A stretch of 64,000 nucleotides of DNA from Streptomyces sp. TG1A-60 (GCF_037201975.1 NZ_CP147520.1:4092001-4156000), one strand, 5' to 3'; numbered from the stretch's first letter, positions 1 to 9,458 are shown. The notes: a model not told the origin generated them from the sequence alone. Numbers and translations are program-made.

Positions 1-611
1 GGGCTCTGGGCACCGTCCAGGAGATCCGTCACCTGCTTCTCCAGCTTGACGCCGGAAAAAGTGGCCGAGGCCTCGCTCTGAGGGGGGGTGCCTCCCGAGC
101 CGGTGTCGCTCATCGACTGGACCAGCAGGGTACCGAGACCCAGAGCTGCGACTGTGAAGACGCCGGCGAGAACCGTCGTCCGGCGAGTTCGGCGCTTGGC
201 ACTCTGGCGGCCCGGCCGGGTGGATCCTCGGGAGTGGCCTGCGGGGCGATCCACCGCGGGCGGTGTTTCACGTGAAACACGCACGGCGTCGTGGTCGTCC
301 GAGACGGTGCCGCGGCTGCCGGGCGGAACCTCTGCCGAGTCGAGATCGTGAGCTGTGGCATCAAGGAGGGCCTCGGCGGCCAGGGCCGCGTCGATGCGCC
401 CCGCCACGTCGTCGGGCATGCGCGGCGGCCTCGGCAGAGTGCCGAGCATGCCGCGGATCTCCTCCAGGGAGGCGCGCACGTCGGCACAGAGCGGGCACTC
501 GTCCAGGTGTTGGCGGACATCCGCGGTACGGGACGGCGGCAGCAGCCCCTCGGTGAGGTCGGAGATCTCCGCGACCTCCGGGTGCCCGGCCGTGTCGGTC
601 GTGGAAGTCAC
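1..611 (-). CDS. rstA: Zinc-binding anti-sigma factor, RstA/RsmA type (C-terminus cut by window edge)
   Basis: Membrane-anchored anti-sigma factor expected to sequester the sigma factor encoded just upstream. The 203 visible residues start at a GTG whose GTGA overlaps the stop of that sigma gene, implying translational coupling. Residues 35-42 carry the HxxxCxxC zinc motif of the ZAS/zf-HC2 family (H35, C39, C42). One membrane segment lies near residues 145-170 (TVLAGVFTVAALGLGTLLV), followed by a probably extracytoplasmic domain that runs off the window. A perfect ParB site at 265-278 is read in frame as V-S-R-E-T in the linker. In S. coelicolor the SigT/RstA pair occupies this place; in Mycobacterium it is SigM/RsmA. 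Assignment by motif and context. Confidence 0.85.
   Translation of the reverse strand, partial: MTSTTDTAGHPEVAEISDLTEGLLPPSRTADVRQHLDECPLCADVRASLEEIRGMLGTLPRPPRMPDDVAGRIDAALAAEALLDATAHDLDSAEVPPGSRGTVSDDHDAVRVSRETPPAVDRPAGHSRGSTRPGRQSAKRRTRRTTVLAGVFTVAALGLGTLLVQSMSDTGSGGTPPQSEASATFSGVKLEKQVTDLLDGAQS
265..278. other. parS (ParB-binding site), perfect
   Basis: GTTTCACGTGAAAC inside the anti-sigma gene. This is the known Streptomyces ParB target used for origin-region segregation during sporulation. Confidence 0.93.
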
Positions 612-1321
612 GCTCGCCCACCTCCGCCCTTCACAGCAGCTGAATCGCTTGGCCCTGCATCCTGTGGTACCGCTGCGGGTGGGACGGATGCCCCCTGCGC
701 CCGGTTCCGTCCGTGCCCCCCCTTTTCTCCGCCGTCACCCTCACCATCTCTGCGGAGATGGGTCAGGAGCGGCAGAAGTCTGGCTCTGCCACGGGCACAG
801 CGGCTCTTCACGGTGCCGGTCGGCACGTCGAGGATCCGCGCGGCCTCCGACACCGGGTAGCCCTGCATGTCCACCAGGACGAGCGCTGCCCGCTGGTCCT
901 GCGGCAGGGTGCCCAGGGCTTCCATCAGCTGGCGGTGCAGATCGTTGCGCTCGGCCGGGGCGGACGCCGACTCGTGCGGCTCCAGGAGTTGCTCCAGGCG
1001 CTCGGCGTCGTCGACGGGGGACGTCTTGCGGGAGGCCGCCTTGCGGGCACGGTCCAGGCAGGCGTTCACGGTGATGCGGTGCAGCCAGGTCGTGACGGCC
1101 GACTGACCACGGAAGGTGTGGGCCGCCCGATAGGCGGACACCAACGCGTCCTGAACCGCGTCCGCGGCCTCTTCACGGTCCCCCAGAGTCCGCAGCGCCA
1201 CAGCCCACAACCGATCGCGGTGACGGCGTACGAGCTCACCGAAGGCGTCGGGTTCGCCCTCCACGTGGCGGGCGAGAAGGTGCTTGTCGCTTGCTTCGCC
1301 GTACTCGGCGCGGTCTGGCAT
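608..1321 (-). CDS. sigT: ECF RNA polymerase sigma factor (SigT/SigM type)
   Basis: Sigma-70 family ECF factor of 237 aa. Region 2 is at about residues 20-95 (FGELVRRHRDRLWAVALRTL, then the AVQDALVSAYR stretch), and region 4 is at about 135-185 (LPQDQRAALVLVDMQGYPVSEA, helix-turn-helix PTGTVKSRCARGR). A 40-residue charged tail follows. The start is the ATG at 1321; an upstream in-frame extension has no family similarity. Its stop overlaps the start of the anti-sigma gene. In S. coelicolor the orthologous position is SigT, linked to nitrogen stress and antibiotic production; in M. tuberculosis it is SigM. Usual regulation is release from the partner anti-sigma factor, plus autoregulation. Confidence 0.9.
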   Translation of the reverse strand: MPDRAEYGEASDKHLLARHVEGEPDAFGELVRRHRDRLWAVALRTLGDREEAADAVQDALVSAYRAAHTFRGQSAVTTWLHRITVNACLDRARKAASRKTSPVDDAERLEQLLEPHESASAPAERNDLHRQLMEALGTLPQDQRAALVLVDMQGYPVSEAARILDVPTGTVKSRCARGRARLLPLLTHLRRDGEGDGGEKGGHGRNRAQGASVPPAAVPQDAGPSDSAAVKGGGGRA

Positions 1322-1555
1322 CCGCCCCTCCCTCGGAGCTACCTTACGGCCCTCTCTCCAAGAGCGCGACAGGCGGGCCGGAGATAGGGGCGAGAAGGTT
1401 GCGTTGCAGGCGAGCGCGCAACGTGAAGAACATGTGATGCAAGTCATGCGCCCCAAAGAAGGGAACGATCAATGATGACCCATTTATTCTGTTGATCAAC
1501 TGGGCTTCCAGGAATTAAGTCGAATTCTTCCTTTGTGACCGCTTAAGGGAGAATG

Positions 1556-2025
1556 GTGAAGCTCTTCAAGAGGGCCGTGGCCGTCGGCGCCGCGACTGCT
1601 CTGGTCTCGCTCGCTGCCATTTCGCAGGCAGCAGCAACGACTTACACGGGGAAAGACTGTAGCGGGCCTACCCGTGTTTCGTGTTCTACTATAACTCGAA
1701 TTTCAAGGGATCTGCCGCCAACTTCGTGGGTTACGGAGGAATCAGTAATCTCGCGGGGTACACGTTCGCGACGAACGGTAACGGTAACGGTAACGGATTG
1801 TCCGTCAAGAGTAATTCAACCTCGGCGTTCTTCATCGCAAAGGCCCTTAACGAGAGTGCCACGGTCTACTTCAACAGAAACTCCGGCGGAGCCTGCGACT
1901 GGCTCTGGGCCCAGGGCTCCAAGCAGTCACAGGCTAACCAGCTGAATCGCACGTACAACAACAACGCATCTCTGAAGGTAGTCGACGGGGAGATGGCTGA
2001 GGGCTGGAACTGCTACCAGTTCTAA
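1556..2025 (+). pseudogene. Secreted peptidase-inhibitor family I36-type protein, frameshifted
   Basis: Signal peptide (KLFKRAVAVGAATALVSLAA, AxA-type cleavage) is in one frame. The mature domain (FYYNSNFKGSAANFVGYGG, later VYFNRNSGGACDWLW and YNNNASLK) is in the -1 frame. Adding one G to the GGG at 1664-1666 would join them as CSGAYPCFVFYYNSN, giving about 156 aa. The mature half resembles small secreted Cys-containing proteins annotated as peptidase inhibitor I36. An ATG at 1553 is only 1-2 bases from the AAGGGAG ribosome site, so GTG 1556 is preferred. AT-richer than its neighbours and on the opposite strand to the flanking operon. Broken gene or homopolymer sequencing error. Confidence 0.7.
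1774..1796 (+). repeat. AACGGT hexamer tandem repeat (nearly 4 copies)
   Basis: Three AACGGT units and a fourth AACGG lie inside the I36-type gene and encode alternating Asn-Gly. The repeat keeps the reading frame, so length changes would be in-frame. Confidence 0.85.
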
Positions 2026-2044
2026 GAAGATTCCAGGCGATTGG

Positions 2045-2075
2045 GTGCCGGACGCATTCAGGACGCGTCCGGCAC
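2045..2075 (+). terminator. Intrinsic terminator after the I36-type gene
   Basis: Perfect 11-bp stem (GTGCCGGACGC with its complement), 9-base loop, followed by a T-rich stretch (TCATTCTCTTT). It begins 20 bases after the stop codon, so the small gene has its own transcription end. Confidence 0.75.
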
Positions 2076-2105
2076 TCATTCTCTTTGAACTCCAGAGGTG
2101 ATCGA

Positions 2106-2706
2106 ATGGCAGGTTACGGCAGAAGGGGAGTACAGGCTGTCGAAGTCGCGTGCGCCGCCCTCATATGTGCTTCCGGCTGCGGTGGCAGGGGGACGAGGTT
2201 CAGCAGTCGCCTCCTTCCTCCGTCGGCCCTGGGGTGAGCGCTGTGGAAAGGTCCGCTCTGGAGGGTTATCTGGAACTTCCCATAGGCGCATACGCGCTCA
2301 CTCCGAAGCAGCTCTTCGAGATCTCCAAGGCGGAGGAGGAGCTCGCGGATTCCTGTATGCAGAAGTACGGCCTCAGGTACCGGGCGCAGAGAAGGGAGTC
2401 ACCCGCCGAGTACGCTCCGGGCACAAACCATGGTCACGGTGCATGAAGGAGAAGGGATTCGACTACAGCACTCCACTGCAGGCGCTCGGAACCCCGGAGA
2501 ACTCAGGTGAAGAGATCACAAAGCCGGAAATTCGAGCCGCGAAATCCGACGTCGACTGCAAGACGCGGACTGACCTGGTGAAGATCTGGAACGGTCAGGA
2601 GGCCGAGATTCAGGAGTCCATGATCAAGAAGAACCGAAAGGACCTCGCCCTCCTGTCCGATGCCCACCGAAAGCTTCTGGCAGCGGCACGCTCGGTAGCC
2701 CCTTGA
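2106..2706 (+). pseudogene. Small lipoprotein of unknown function, two frameshifts
   Basis: Not recognised as a named family. An ATG at 2106 opens a lipoprotein signal peptide ending in the lipobox ASGC (C about residue 25). The sequence then continues in the -1 frame (ALEGYLELPIGAYALTPKQL, KAEEELADSCMQKYGL) and, from about 2390-2440, in a further -1 frame (RCMKEKGFDY to the stop). The first shift maps to the GGGGG around 2189-2194. Adding one base at each point gives an intact 200-aa secreted lipoprotein with paired Cys motifs (SCMQKYG, RCMKEKG). Same orientation as the frameshifted I36-type gene upstream. Either a decayed gene or a stretch of poor base calling. Confidence 0.6.
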
Positions 2707-2719
2707 GGGATCGAATAGG

Positions 2720-4489
2720 TCAGCTGGTCACCTTGATGTCCATGACCCGGCCGCGGTAGTTGCCTGCGTTCGTCAGCGGCAGTTCGGTCAACCAGACCAG
2801 CAGGTACCGGGCCTTGAGGGTTTCGCCGGGCTTGAGCGTCACCGTCGTGCCCGAACCCTCGGTGACCTTGGCGTAGCTGTCGAAGGACGCCGGTTCCGTA
2901 CGGCTGTCACCGGACGCGGCGCGGAGCTCGACCGACGTGTCTCCCACGAAGGAGACGGTCACCTTCCCGACCTCCTGGACCTTGCCGAGATCGAGGACGA
3001 CCCCCACGCCCGGCTTCAGTCGACCGAAGTCGGTGCTCGCGTAGTGGTCCGTCTGCCAGTACGTGCGCGGCGTGCTGTCGTGGACCTTGTACACGTCGGC
3101 GGGCTTTTCGGAGCGATCGGGGCCGAACGGGTCGAAGTCCTTGGCTCCTTGGATGGCGATCGGCTTGCTTGGCTTCTTCGTCGGGGCCTTGTCGTTGTCG
3201 TTTTCATCCGGCGTCTGCGTCTGGTCGGTGTCGCCGGACTTGCCGCCCTGTTCCAAGAGGGTGTCGGCCAGCTGCCAGCTGCCCAGGCCCAGGGCAGCGA
3301 TCAGCAGGGCCGAGACGGCCCACTTCAGTGCCTTGCCGGCGCGACTCTGCAACGGAGGTGGTGGTGTCGGCAGATGCTGGGGGGTCCCGGGGCGCTGGGC
3401 CTGGCGGCCGTACGTGCCCTGCTGGTACGTCGTGCGCTGGTAGTCGGGCGGGGCGGTGAAAACCGGCTCCGGCGGGCGGATGCGGGGCATCTCGCCGATT
3501 GCCCTCACGAGCTCCTCCGGCGTCGTGCACGGAGACTCGTGCCGTGAGGCGGTGGCGCCGTCGTTGGCGAGCGCACGCATGGCGAGCTCCGACAGACCCC
3601 GGTGGACGCCCGCCCGGACCTGGTCGGGTGCGATGAGCCCGACGCCCTTGGGAAGCCCGGAGAGGCCGTGCGCGTCGTTCTCGTAGGGCCAGCGCTGGGT
3701 GAGCGCCGAGTACAGCAGCGCGCCGATTGCCTCTGTGTCCTTGCGCTGCGGGGTGTCCGAGCTGATGCCGCGCAATGCGGCGTTCACCGCGAGTCCGCGG
3801 ATGCGCCACTGCCCGGCGGCGGACCGCAGCACAGCGCTCGGGTTGAGCCTCAGATGGGAGAGGCCCTCGCGGTGCGCGGCGGCCATGGCGTGGGAAACCT
3901 GATTGACCATCTGGTACGCGTCGTGCGGTTCCAGCGGGCCGGAAGCCAGCAGTGCCGTCAGTTCCGTGGCGTCGGGAAGCCACTCGTGCACCACGTACAC
4001 GAGGTCGTTCTCCTCGACCGCGTCCAACACCTGGACGAAGCGGGGATCACCCAGCAGCGCCGAGGAGCGGGCCGCCGCCAGCACGGAGCGGGCGCGCGCG
4101 TGGTCGGCGGGCAGCACGTGTACCCCGACCGCGCGACGCAGTTTCTCGTCCACGGCACGCCAACTGCTGAAACCGTCCAGACGGGTGACGCATTCTTCGA
4201 GGCGGTAGCGTCTGGCGAGCTTGTGGCCGCTGTGCAGTTCGGGCGGTTTCGCCTTCGAGGAGCTTTCGGTACCGCCGTTCCCCTGTGCCTCTTCGCTCGC
4301 CGAGCTTTCCGTGTCCCGCTCCCGGTTCTGGGCCTCCCCGTCGGCCGTGGACTGATCCGCTTGTGCGGTCAGCGGCTCGTCGCCGCTGTTGTCTGCCACG
4401 TCGACGGCAGCCGTGCTCCGTTCCGCCACCGCCGTTCCTGCCTCCCCATCCGTTGAGCGCTCTGCGACGCCAAAGTCAATTGTGCCCAC
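2720..4489 (-). CDS. Membrane-anchored pseudokinase with extracellular discoidin-like domain
   Basis: 589 aa: acidic disordered N-terminus (1-85), protein-kinase-like domain (about 88-330), Pro/Gln linker, one membrane helix (ALKWAVSALLIAALGLG), and an extracellular beta-rich discoidin-like domain. Catalytic motifs are lost: VAxK is VGVHV, HRDLKPxN is SHLRLNPSA, and DFG is RGLAV, so it should be catalytically dead. It follows murJ (58-bp gap). In M. tuberculosis the same kinase-like and extracellular modules are fused to the C-terminus of the MurJ homologue (Rv3910), where phosphorylation recruits FhaA. This protein is therefore probably a separately encoded MurJ partner in peptidoglycan export. 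Family assignment firm; partnership inferred. Confidence 0.85.
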   Translation of the reverse strand: MGTIDFGVAERSTDGEAGTAVAERSTAAVDVADNSGDEPLTAQADQSTADGEAQNRERDTESSASEEAQGNGGTESSSKAKPPELHSGHKLARRYRLEECVTRLDGFSSWRAVDEKLRRAVGVHVLPADHARARSVLAAARSSALLGDPRFVQVLDAVEENDLVYVVHEWLPDATELTALLASGPLEPHDAYQMVNQVSHAMAAAHREGLSHLRLNPSAVLRSAAGQWRIRGLAVNAALRGISSDTPQRKDTEAIGALLYSALTQRWPYENDAHGLSGLPKGVGLIAPDQVRAGVHRGLSELAMRALANDGATASRHESPCTTPEELVRAIGEMPRIRPPEPVFTAPPDYQRTTYQQGTYGRQAQRPGTPQHLPTPPPPLQSRAGKALKWAVSALLIAALGLGSWQLADTLLEQGGKSGDTDQTQTPDENDNDKAPTKKPSKPIAIQGAKDFDPFGPDRSEKPADVYKVHDSTPRTYWQTDHYASTDFGRLKPGVGVVLDLGKVQEVGKVTVSFVGDTSVELRAASGDSRTEPASFDSYAKVTEGSGTTVTLKPGETLKARYLLVWLTELPLTNAGNYRGRVMDIKVTS

Positions 4490-4547
4490 AGTCCGCCGCT
4501 ATGAGCGACACGCGGCGGCGGACGATGGTTGTGCGCGTGCCCCGGAC

Positions 4548-6766
4548 TCAGCGCCCCAGCCGCCCGCGGACCATGCCGACCATCGAGTTGAGCTCTTCGA
4601 TGCGCATGCGCCGCGCGGCGACGTAGAAGACACCGAGCAGAACGATTCCTCCTCCGACGAGTGCGAGCATCGAGCCGCCGACGCCCTGCCCCAGGGCCCG
4701 GCTGACGCCGTAGCAGGCCGCGCCGCTGAGCAGTGCCGCGGGCAGCGAGGCGATGGACAGCCGCGCGTACGTCCGCATGACCCTGGCTCCGTCCAGGTCC
4801 CCGCCCAGCCGCTTGCGCAGCCGTCGCCAGGCGACACCGACGCCGATCATGTACGCCAGACCGTACGCGGCGGCCATGCCCACCACGGCCCACCGGGCCG
4901 GGATCACGAAGAAACAGATCGCGGAGGCACTCGCGTTGACGGCGGCCACGAGGACCGTGTTGTAGAACGGGGTCCGGGTGTCCTCGTACGCGTAGAACGC
5001 GCGGAGGACGACGTACTGCACGGAGTAGGGGATGAGGCCGAGCCCGAAGGCCATCAGCATGAAGCCCATGTTCGTGGCCGCGCCGATGCCGGACGAGCCG
5101 AAGATCAGTGTGCACATCGGGATGCCGAGCGCGAGGAAACCGAAGGCGATCGGCACGATGGCGACCGCCGTGGTGCGTAGCCCCTGGGAGATGTCGTCGC
5201 GCACGGCGCCGGCGTCGTGCTCGGCGGCCGAGCGCGAGATGCGCGGCAGAAGCGCGGCCATCAGCGAGACGGTGATGATGGCCTGTGGCAGGCCCCAGAT
5301 GAGCTGGGCGTTGGCGTACGAGGCGAAACCAACGCCCTCGACGTCGGAGTCGATGGCAGCGGCGGTGGCCAACTGGGTGACCACGAGCGCGCCCGCCTGG
5401 TTGGCGAGGACGAAGAGGATCGTCCATTTGGCGAGCATGGCGGCCTTGCCGAGACCGTGGCCCTTCCAGTCGAAGCGGGGCCGTAGCCGGAATCCGGTCT
5501 CCCGCAGGTACGGGATCATCGCGAGGGCCTGGACCACGAGGCCGAGGAGGATACCGAGGCCGAGCAGCCGCACGCCCTCCGGCGGGATGTTCTCGACCGT
5601 CATGTGGGAGTCGGCTGCGGTGCCATAGACCCAGAGGAACGCGCCGAGGGTGACGATGATGACGATGTTGTTCAGGACCGGGGTCCACATCATGGCGCCG
5701 AACCGACCGCGGGCGTTGAGGATCTGGCCCATCACCACGTGGACGCCCATGAAGAAGATGGAGGGCAGGAAATAGCGGGTGAAGGTGACGGCGGTCTCAT
5801 TGGCGGCGGGGTTGTCGGCGATTCCCACCGACAGCGCGCGGACCAGGAGGGGGGCGGCGAACATCGCGAGGGCGGTGAGAAGGCCGAGAACCACCATGAC
5901 GAGGGTCAGCAGGCGGTTGGCGTAGGCCTCGCCGCCATCGTCGTCGTCCTTCATGGCGCGAACGAGCTGCGGCACGAACACCGAGTTGAGGCCGCCACCG
6001 ACGGTCAGAATGTAGATCATCGTCGGCAGTTGGTAGGCCACCTGGAAGGAGTCGCCCAGCAGGTAGAGGCCCAGCGCCGAGACGATCATCGCCGAGCGGA
6101 TGAAACCGGTGAGGCGCGAGACCATGGTGCCCGCCGCCATCACGGCACTCGACTTCAGCAGTCCCGAGGCCCGCCCGCCCTTCTTCGCCGGAGGAGCGGG
6201 CGCGGGAGCGGGTGCGAGCTCCTCGTACGCCGGGCGCCCCGGACCGGGTACCGGAGCGGGCGCCGGTCCGGGAACGGACGGCTGGGCCGTGGGCGCGTGG
6301 CCACTTTGTTGCTGGTCGCGGAAGAGATGAGCGAACGCGTCGGGCTCGTGGTGCTTTTCCCCTGCCTGCGTCACCAGGTCGTCCACGCCGACGAACTGGG
6401 TCGTACGGGCGTCGTCGCCGTACGGCAGATGCCGCGCCGGACCTTCCGGCTCGGGCGCCGGCGTCTGCGCCCACACACGCGGGTCGGGGCGTACGGCGGT
6501 GCCGACGGCTGCGCGTAGAGCGGGTGCTGCGGCTGGTGGGTTTCCGGTGCCTGCGGCGGGTGGGCGGCACGGTCGTAGAGCGCCTCGGCCACCGGGTCCT
6601 GGGCTGCCAGATCCCGCGCGCGGTAAGGGTCCTGGTCGTAGGCGTCCTGGAGGTACATGTCCGCGGGAGGCTGCGGCGGCACCTGTCCCGGCCCGGGCGC
6701 CGGGCCGTCGGGATACCCCGAATCGGCCGCGCCCTGGCCGCGGTCACCGTCGTACGGCGCGTTCAT
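4548..6766 (-). pseudogene. murJ: Lipid II flippase MurJ, intact except for a one-base frameshift near the N-terminus
   Basis: MATE-like MVF-family flippase that moves lipid II across the membrane for peptidoglycan synthesis. An N-terminal 92-residue Pro/Gln/Tyr-rich cytoplasmic segment is read from ATG 6766. The remaining 642 residues (SRLTGFIRSAMIVSALG, many membrane helices) are in the next frame. Adding one G to GGGG at 6486-6489 (C on the coding strand) restores the join as APPYAPDPRVWAQTP and gives 739 aa with no stops. MurJ is normally essential, and the membrane domain could also start internally at ATG 6476, so a sequencing error is more likely than true loss. Lies between the DUF6049 gene and the pseudokinase, all in one direction. 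Confidence 0.85.
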
Positions 6767-6813
6767 GGTTATGCCACCTCATCGTCCCCGGGCCAACCGG
6801 CCACGACAATCGC

Positions 6814-9222
6814 TCAACGGTCCACTCTCTCACCCGTGCCGGAGGGGTCGGCGCTTTCCGGTGCGGTGTCCGGTGCCGGGTCACTCGCGTGCTCCGGCGG
6901 GTCCGCCCCGGGCTTCACCGGGGACTCCTTCTCGGGAGTGTGTACGAGCGAGGCCGCCTCGGTGTTCGGGTCTTCGTCCGGTGATACGCCTTCCGCGGAG
7001 TTGTCGGCCGGCGCGGTGCCCTCGGACTCCAGCAGGGCGGCGGCGCGCTTGCGCTGCGTGTACATCCGGAATCCGGCGAGGACGAGGAGCAGGACACCAC
7101 CGGCGATGACCAGCATCACCGTGGGTGTGATCTCGGTTACGTTCACCGTGAAGGTGACCGGGGCACCGTACTTCTCGCCGTCCGCCGTGTAGAGCTGGGC
7201 GACGACGTTGACCCGTCCGTTGACCGCGGCGTTGGTGGTGAACTTCACCGACTCGCTGTGCCCGCCGGAGATGTCGACGGGCTGCTCGGCGAATGCCTTG
7301 TCACCGATCTCCAGACGCTTCGGGGCGTCGGACGTCAGACGCAGCCTCAGGTCCTCGACGCCCTGCACGAGGTTGTTCTGCACGGTCACAGGGATCGTCG
7401 CGCTACGGCCCGAGAGTTTCGTCTCGGACTTCTCGATCAGCCGGACCTGGCCGGTGAGCGTGTCGAGGTACGACTTCACGTTGTTGCGGTAAACCGCCGC
7501 CTCCACGGAGCGGCCTCGCCAGGAGGTGGACATCTCCCGGTCCATGGTCCGGCCGAAGGGCGTGACCACGCGGGACCGGTCGGAGAGAATCACCTTGAAG
7601 CGGTCGAGGCCGACCTGCGTGGACTGGATCTCCTCGAACGCCGACTTCGGCTGTGCCTGCTTGCGCAGCGACGAGGGGTATGCCGAGGCGGACGGGATCC
7701 TGGTGTTCGCTGCCGGGTCGGGCTTCGCGGCGGCGGCGGCCGACAGTTCCTGGGACTGCGACCAGGCCCCCTCCTGCAGTGCCGTCAGAGCCTGCGCCAT
7801 CGTCTGTGCCTGGCTCGCCGACGGCATGCGCTGCGGGGCGATCACGACGCTGCGCTGCTTGTTGGTCTGGTGGTTCGTCATCAGACTCTGGGCGAGGAAC
7901 TTCTGCACCGCCAGTGTGGAGTTCTCGGCCTTCGTCAGGTCGCCCCGGAAGGCCGTCGACAGCCGGGCGTCCGCGACCACGGCCGTGGTGCCGCCGCCGA
8001 CGGGCCGGGCCGCGTTGGGGGTGTAGGACAGGCTGCGGCTCTCCTGCAGGCTGTCGCTGCGGGCGATCACCTTGTCGGCGCCCGCGGAAATGGCGACCTT
8101 GACGATCGACGGGTCGACGGCGCCGTTCACCGGCCAGGCGAAGTCGCCGTCCGGCTCCACCCGGAGGATGTTCTCGACGGTGTCCGAGGCCACATCGGTG
8201 GCGTCCTTGAGACGGCTGAGCGAGCCGGTGACGGTCTTGCCGTTGTGCGCCAGCGACGCCAGATCGGGGTCGGCGAAAGGGAGAGCGATCACCTCCTCCC
8301 CTTGGACCGCCGTCTCCAGCTCCGCCAGCCACTCCTTGGCGACGGCCTGGTTCCGGCCCGCGACGGTCGTGTCCGCGCTCCGGACCCGGTAGCTGTCCGT
8401 CATCGCGATCACGGACGCCAGCAGGTCCGGATCGATCACCCAGGTGATGTCGAGATCTTTGCCCAGCGTCAGCATCTGCTCCAGGCGCCCGCCCGCGGAG
8501 ATCTCCTTGGCCAGGTCGTCGTCGAGGAAGACGGGCGTCTGCCGTTCGCCGGGTCCGGTCTCGGCCGTCAGATGGGTGGTGGAGATCAGCGGCCAGAGAT
8601 AGGTCGTCTTCGTCTTCGTTCCCGCCTCGTCGGGCTGCCACGGCAGGAACGTGCGCTGGATACCGAGAACATGCTTGTACGGAGTGGCGGTGGTCTGGCC
8701 CGAGAGCGAGACGCCCAGCTGATACACACCGTCCGAGCCGAGGTCCAGCTCCTTGACGGGCACCGAGATGGTGAAGGGCTGGGCCACACCGGGGGTGAGC
8801 TTGGAGAATTGCTCCACGTACTTCCCGCCGACCTCCGTGCCGTCGGCGAACTGGTCGAAGCCTGTGCGCTTGACTGCGTCGTCGATGGCCGAGCGGCTCG
8901 TCAGGGCCGCCGACGCCACGCGCAGGCCCACATGGGCGTTCGTGACCGTCTGCTTGCCCTTGTTCGTGACCGTACCGGAGACGGTGACCGTGTCGCCGTC
9001 GGTGGGCACGCTGGGGCTGAGCGAATCCAGGGAGACCTCGACGGTGCTCGATCCCGTGGCGTCCGCCCGGGCGGCCGTCGGAGCAGCCTCCGCGTGCGGG
9101 GCCGCGGGCAACTGCAGCAGACCGGCCAGCAGGGGCGCCCCGGCGAAGAGCGCTCCGGTGCGCAGCAGCCACCGGCGGGCAGGTGAGGGACTCATCCCCT
9201 GGAAGTCTGCCGCCTCGGCCAC
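6814..9222 (-). CDS. DUF6049 family secreted/membrane-anchored protein
   Basis: 802 aa. Twin-Arg-containing signal region (RRWLLRTGALFAGAPLL), a large extracytoplasmic region with Ig-like NEW3/CARDB-type beta segments near the start (VTNKGKQTVTNAHVGLRV) and again near residue 640, one C-terminal helix (VMLVIAGGVLLLVLAGF) and a cytoplasmic tail. The same architecture sits beside the murJ homologue in mycobacteria (Rv3909), pointing to a conserved but undefined cell-wall role. First gene of a three-gene run with murJ (47-bp gap) and the pseudokinase. The GTG at 9222 is preferred for its upstream GAGGGA; ATG 9195 is an alternative. No enzymatic motif seen. Confidence 0.8.
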   Translation of the reverse strand: MAEAADFQGMSPSPARRWLLRTGALFAGAPLLAGLLQLPAAPHAEAAPTAARADATGSSTVEVSLDSLSPSVPTDGDTVTVSGTVTNKGKQTVTNAHVGLRVASAALTSRSAIDDAVKRTGFDQFADGTEVGGKYVEQFSKLTPGVAQPFTISVPVKELDLGSDGVYQLGVSLSGQTTATPYKHVLGIQRTFLPWQPDEAGTKTKTTYLWPLISTTHLTAETGPGERQTPVFLDDDLAKEISAGGRLEQMLTLGKDLDITWVIDPDLLASVIAMTDSYRVRSADTTVAGRNQAVAKEWLAELETAVQGEEVIALPFADPDLASLAHNGKTVTGSLSRLKDATDVASDTVENILRVEPDGDFAWPVNGAVDPSIVKVAISAGADKVIARSDSLQESRSLSYTPNAARPVGGGTTAVVADARLSTAFRGDLTKAENSTLAVQKFLAQSLMTNHQTNKQRSVVIAPQRMPSASQAQTMAQALTALQEGAWSQSQELSAAAAAKPDPAANTRIPSASAYPSSLRKQAQPKSAFEEIQSTQVGLDRFKVILSDRSRVVTPFGRTMDREMSTSWRGRSVEAAVYRNNVKSYLDTLTGQVRLIEKSETKLSGRSATIPVTVQNNLVQGVEDLRLRLTSDAPKRLEIGDKAFAEQPVDISGGHSESVKFTTNAAVNGRVNVVAQLYTADGEKYGAPVTFTVNVTEITPTVMLVIAGGVLLLVLAGFRMYTQRKRAAALLESEGTAPADNSAEGVSPDEDPNTEAASLVHTPEKESPVKPGADPPEHASDPAPDTAPESADPSGTGERVDR

Positions 9223-9458
9223 GCGCTCGCCCGTCCCTCGTCGTCGTCAGTGGTCGTCGGAATGTGCGTCCACGCATGGTAACGATGCGCGCTGAGGGGA
9301 AGTGCCGCGGTCCGCTCCACAAGACCGGGGATGTGGCCGGGCTGTCCCTGTATGTGCACGTATCAAAGGGACCGGTGAATGGGGTCACCTGCGCGAAGCC
9401 CTCGTGCACGTTCAATGGAGGCGACCGCTGCCACCGGCGCCACGTACCCTTTTCTGTT

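Noticed and set aside
7258..9186. 642-codon plus-strand open frame
   Set aside because: Mirror of the DUF6049 gene, which has a signal peptide and membrane helix; the mirror has neither.
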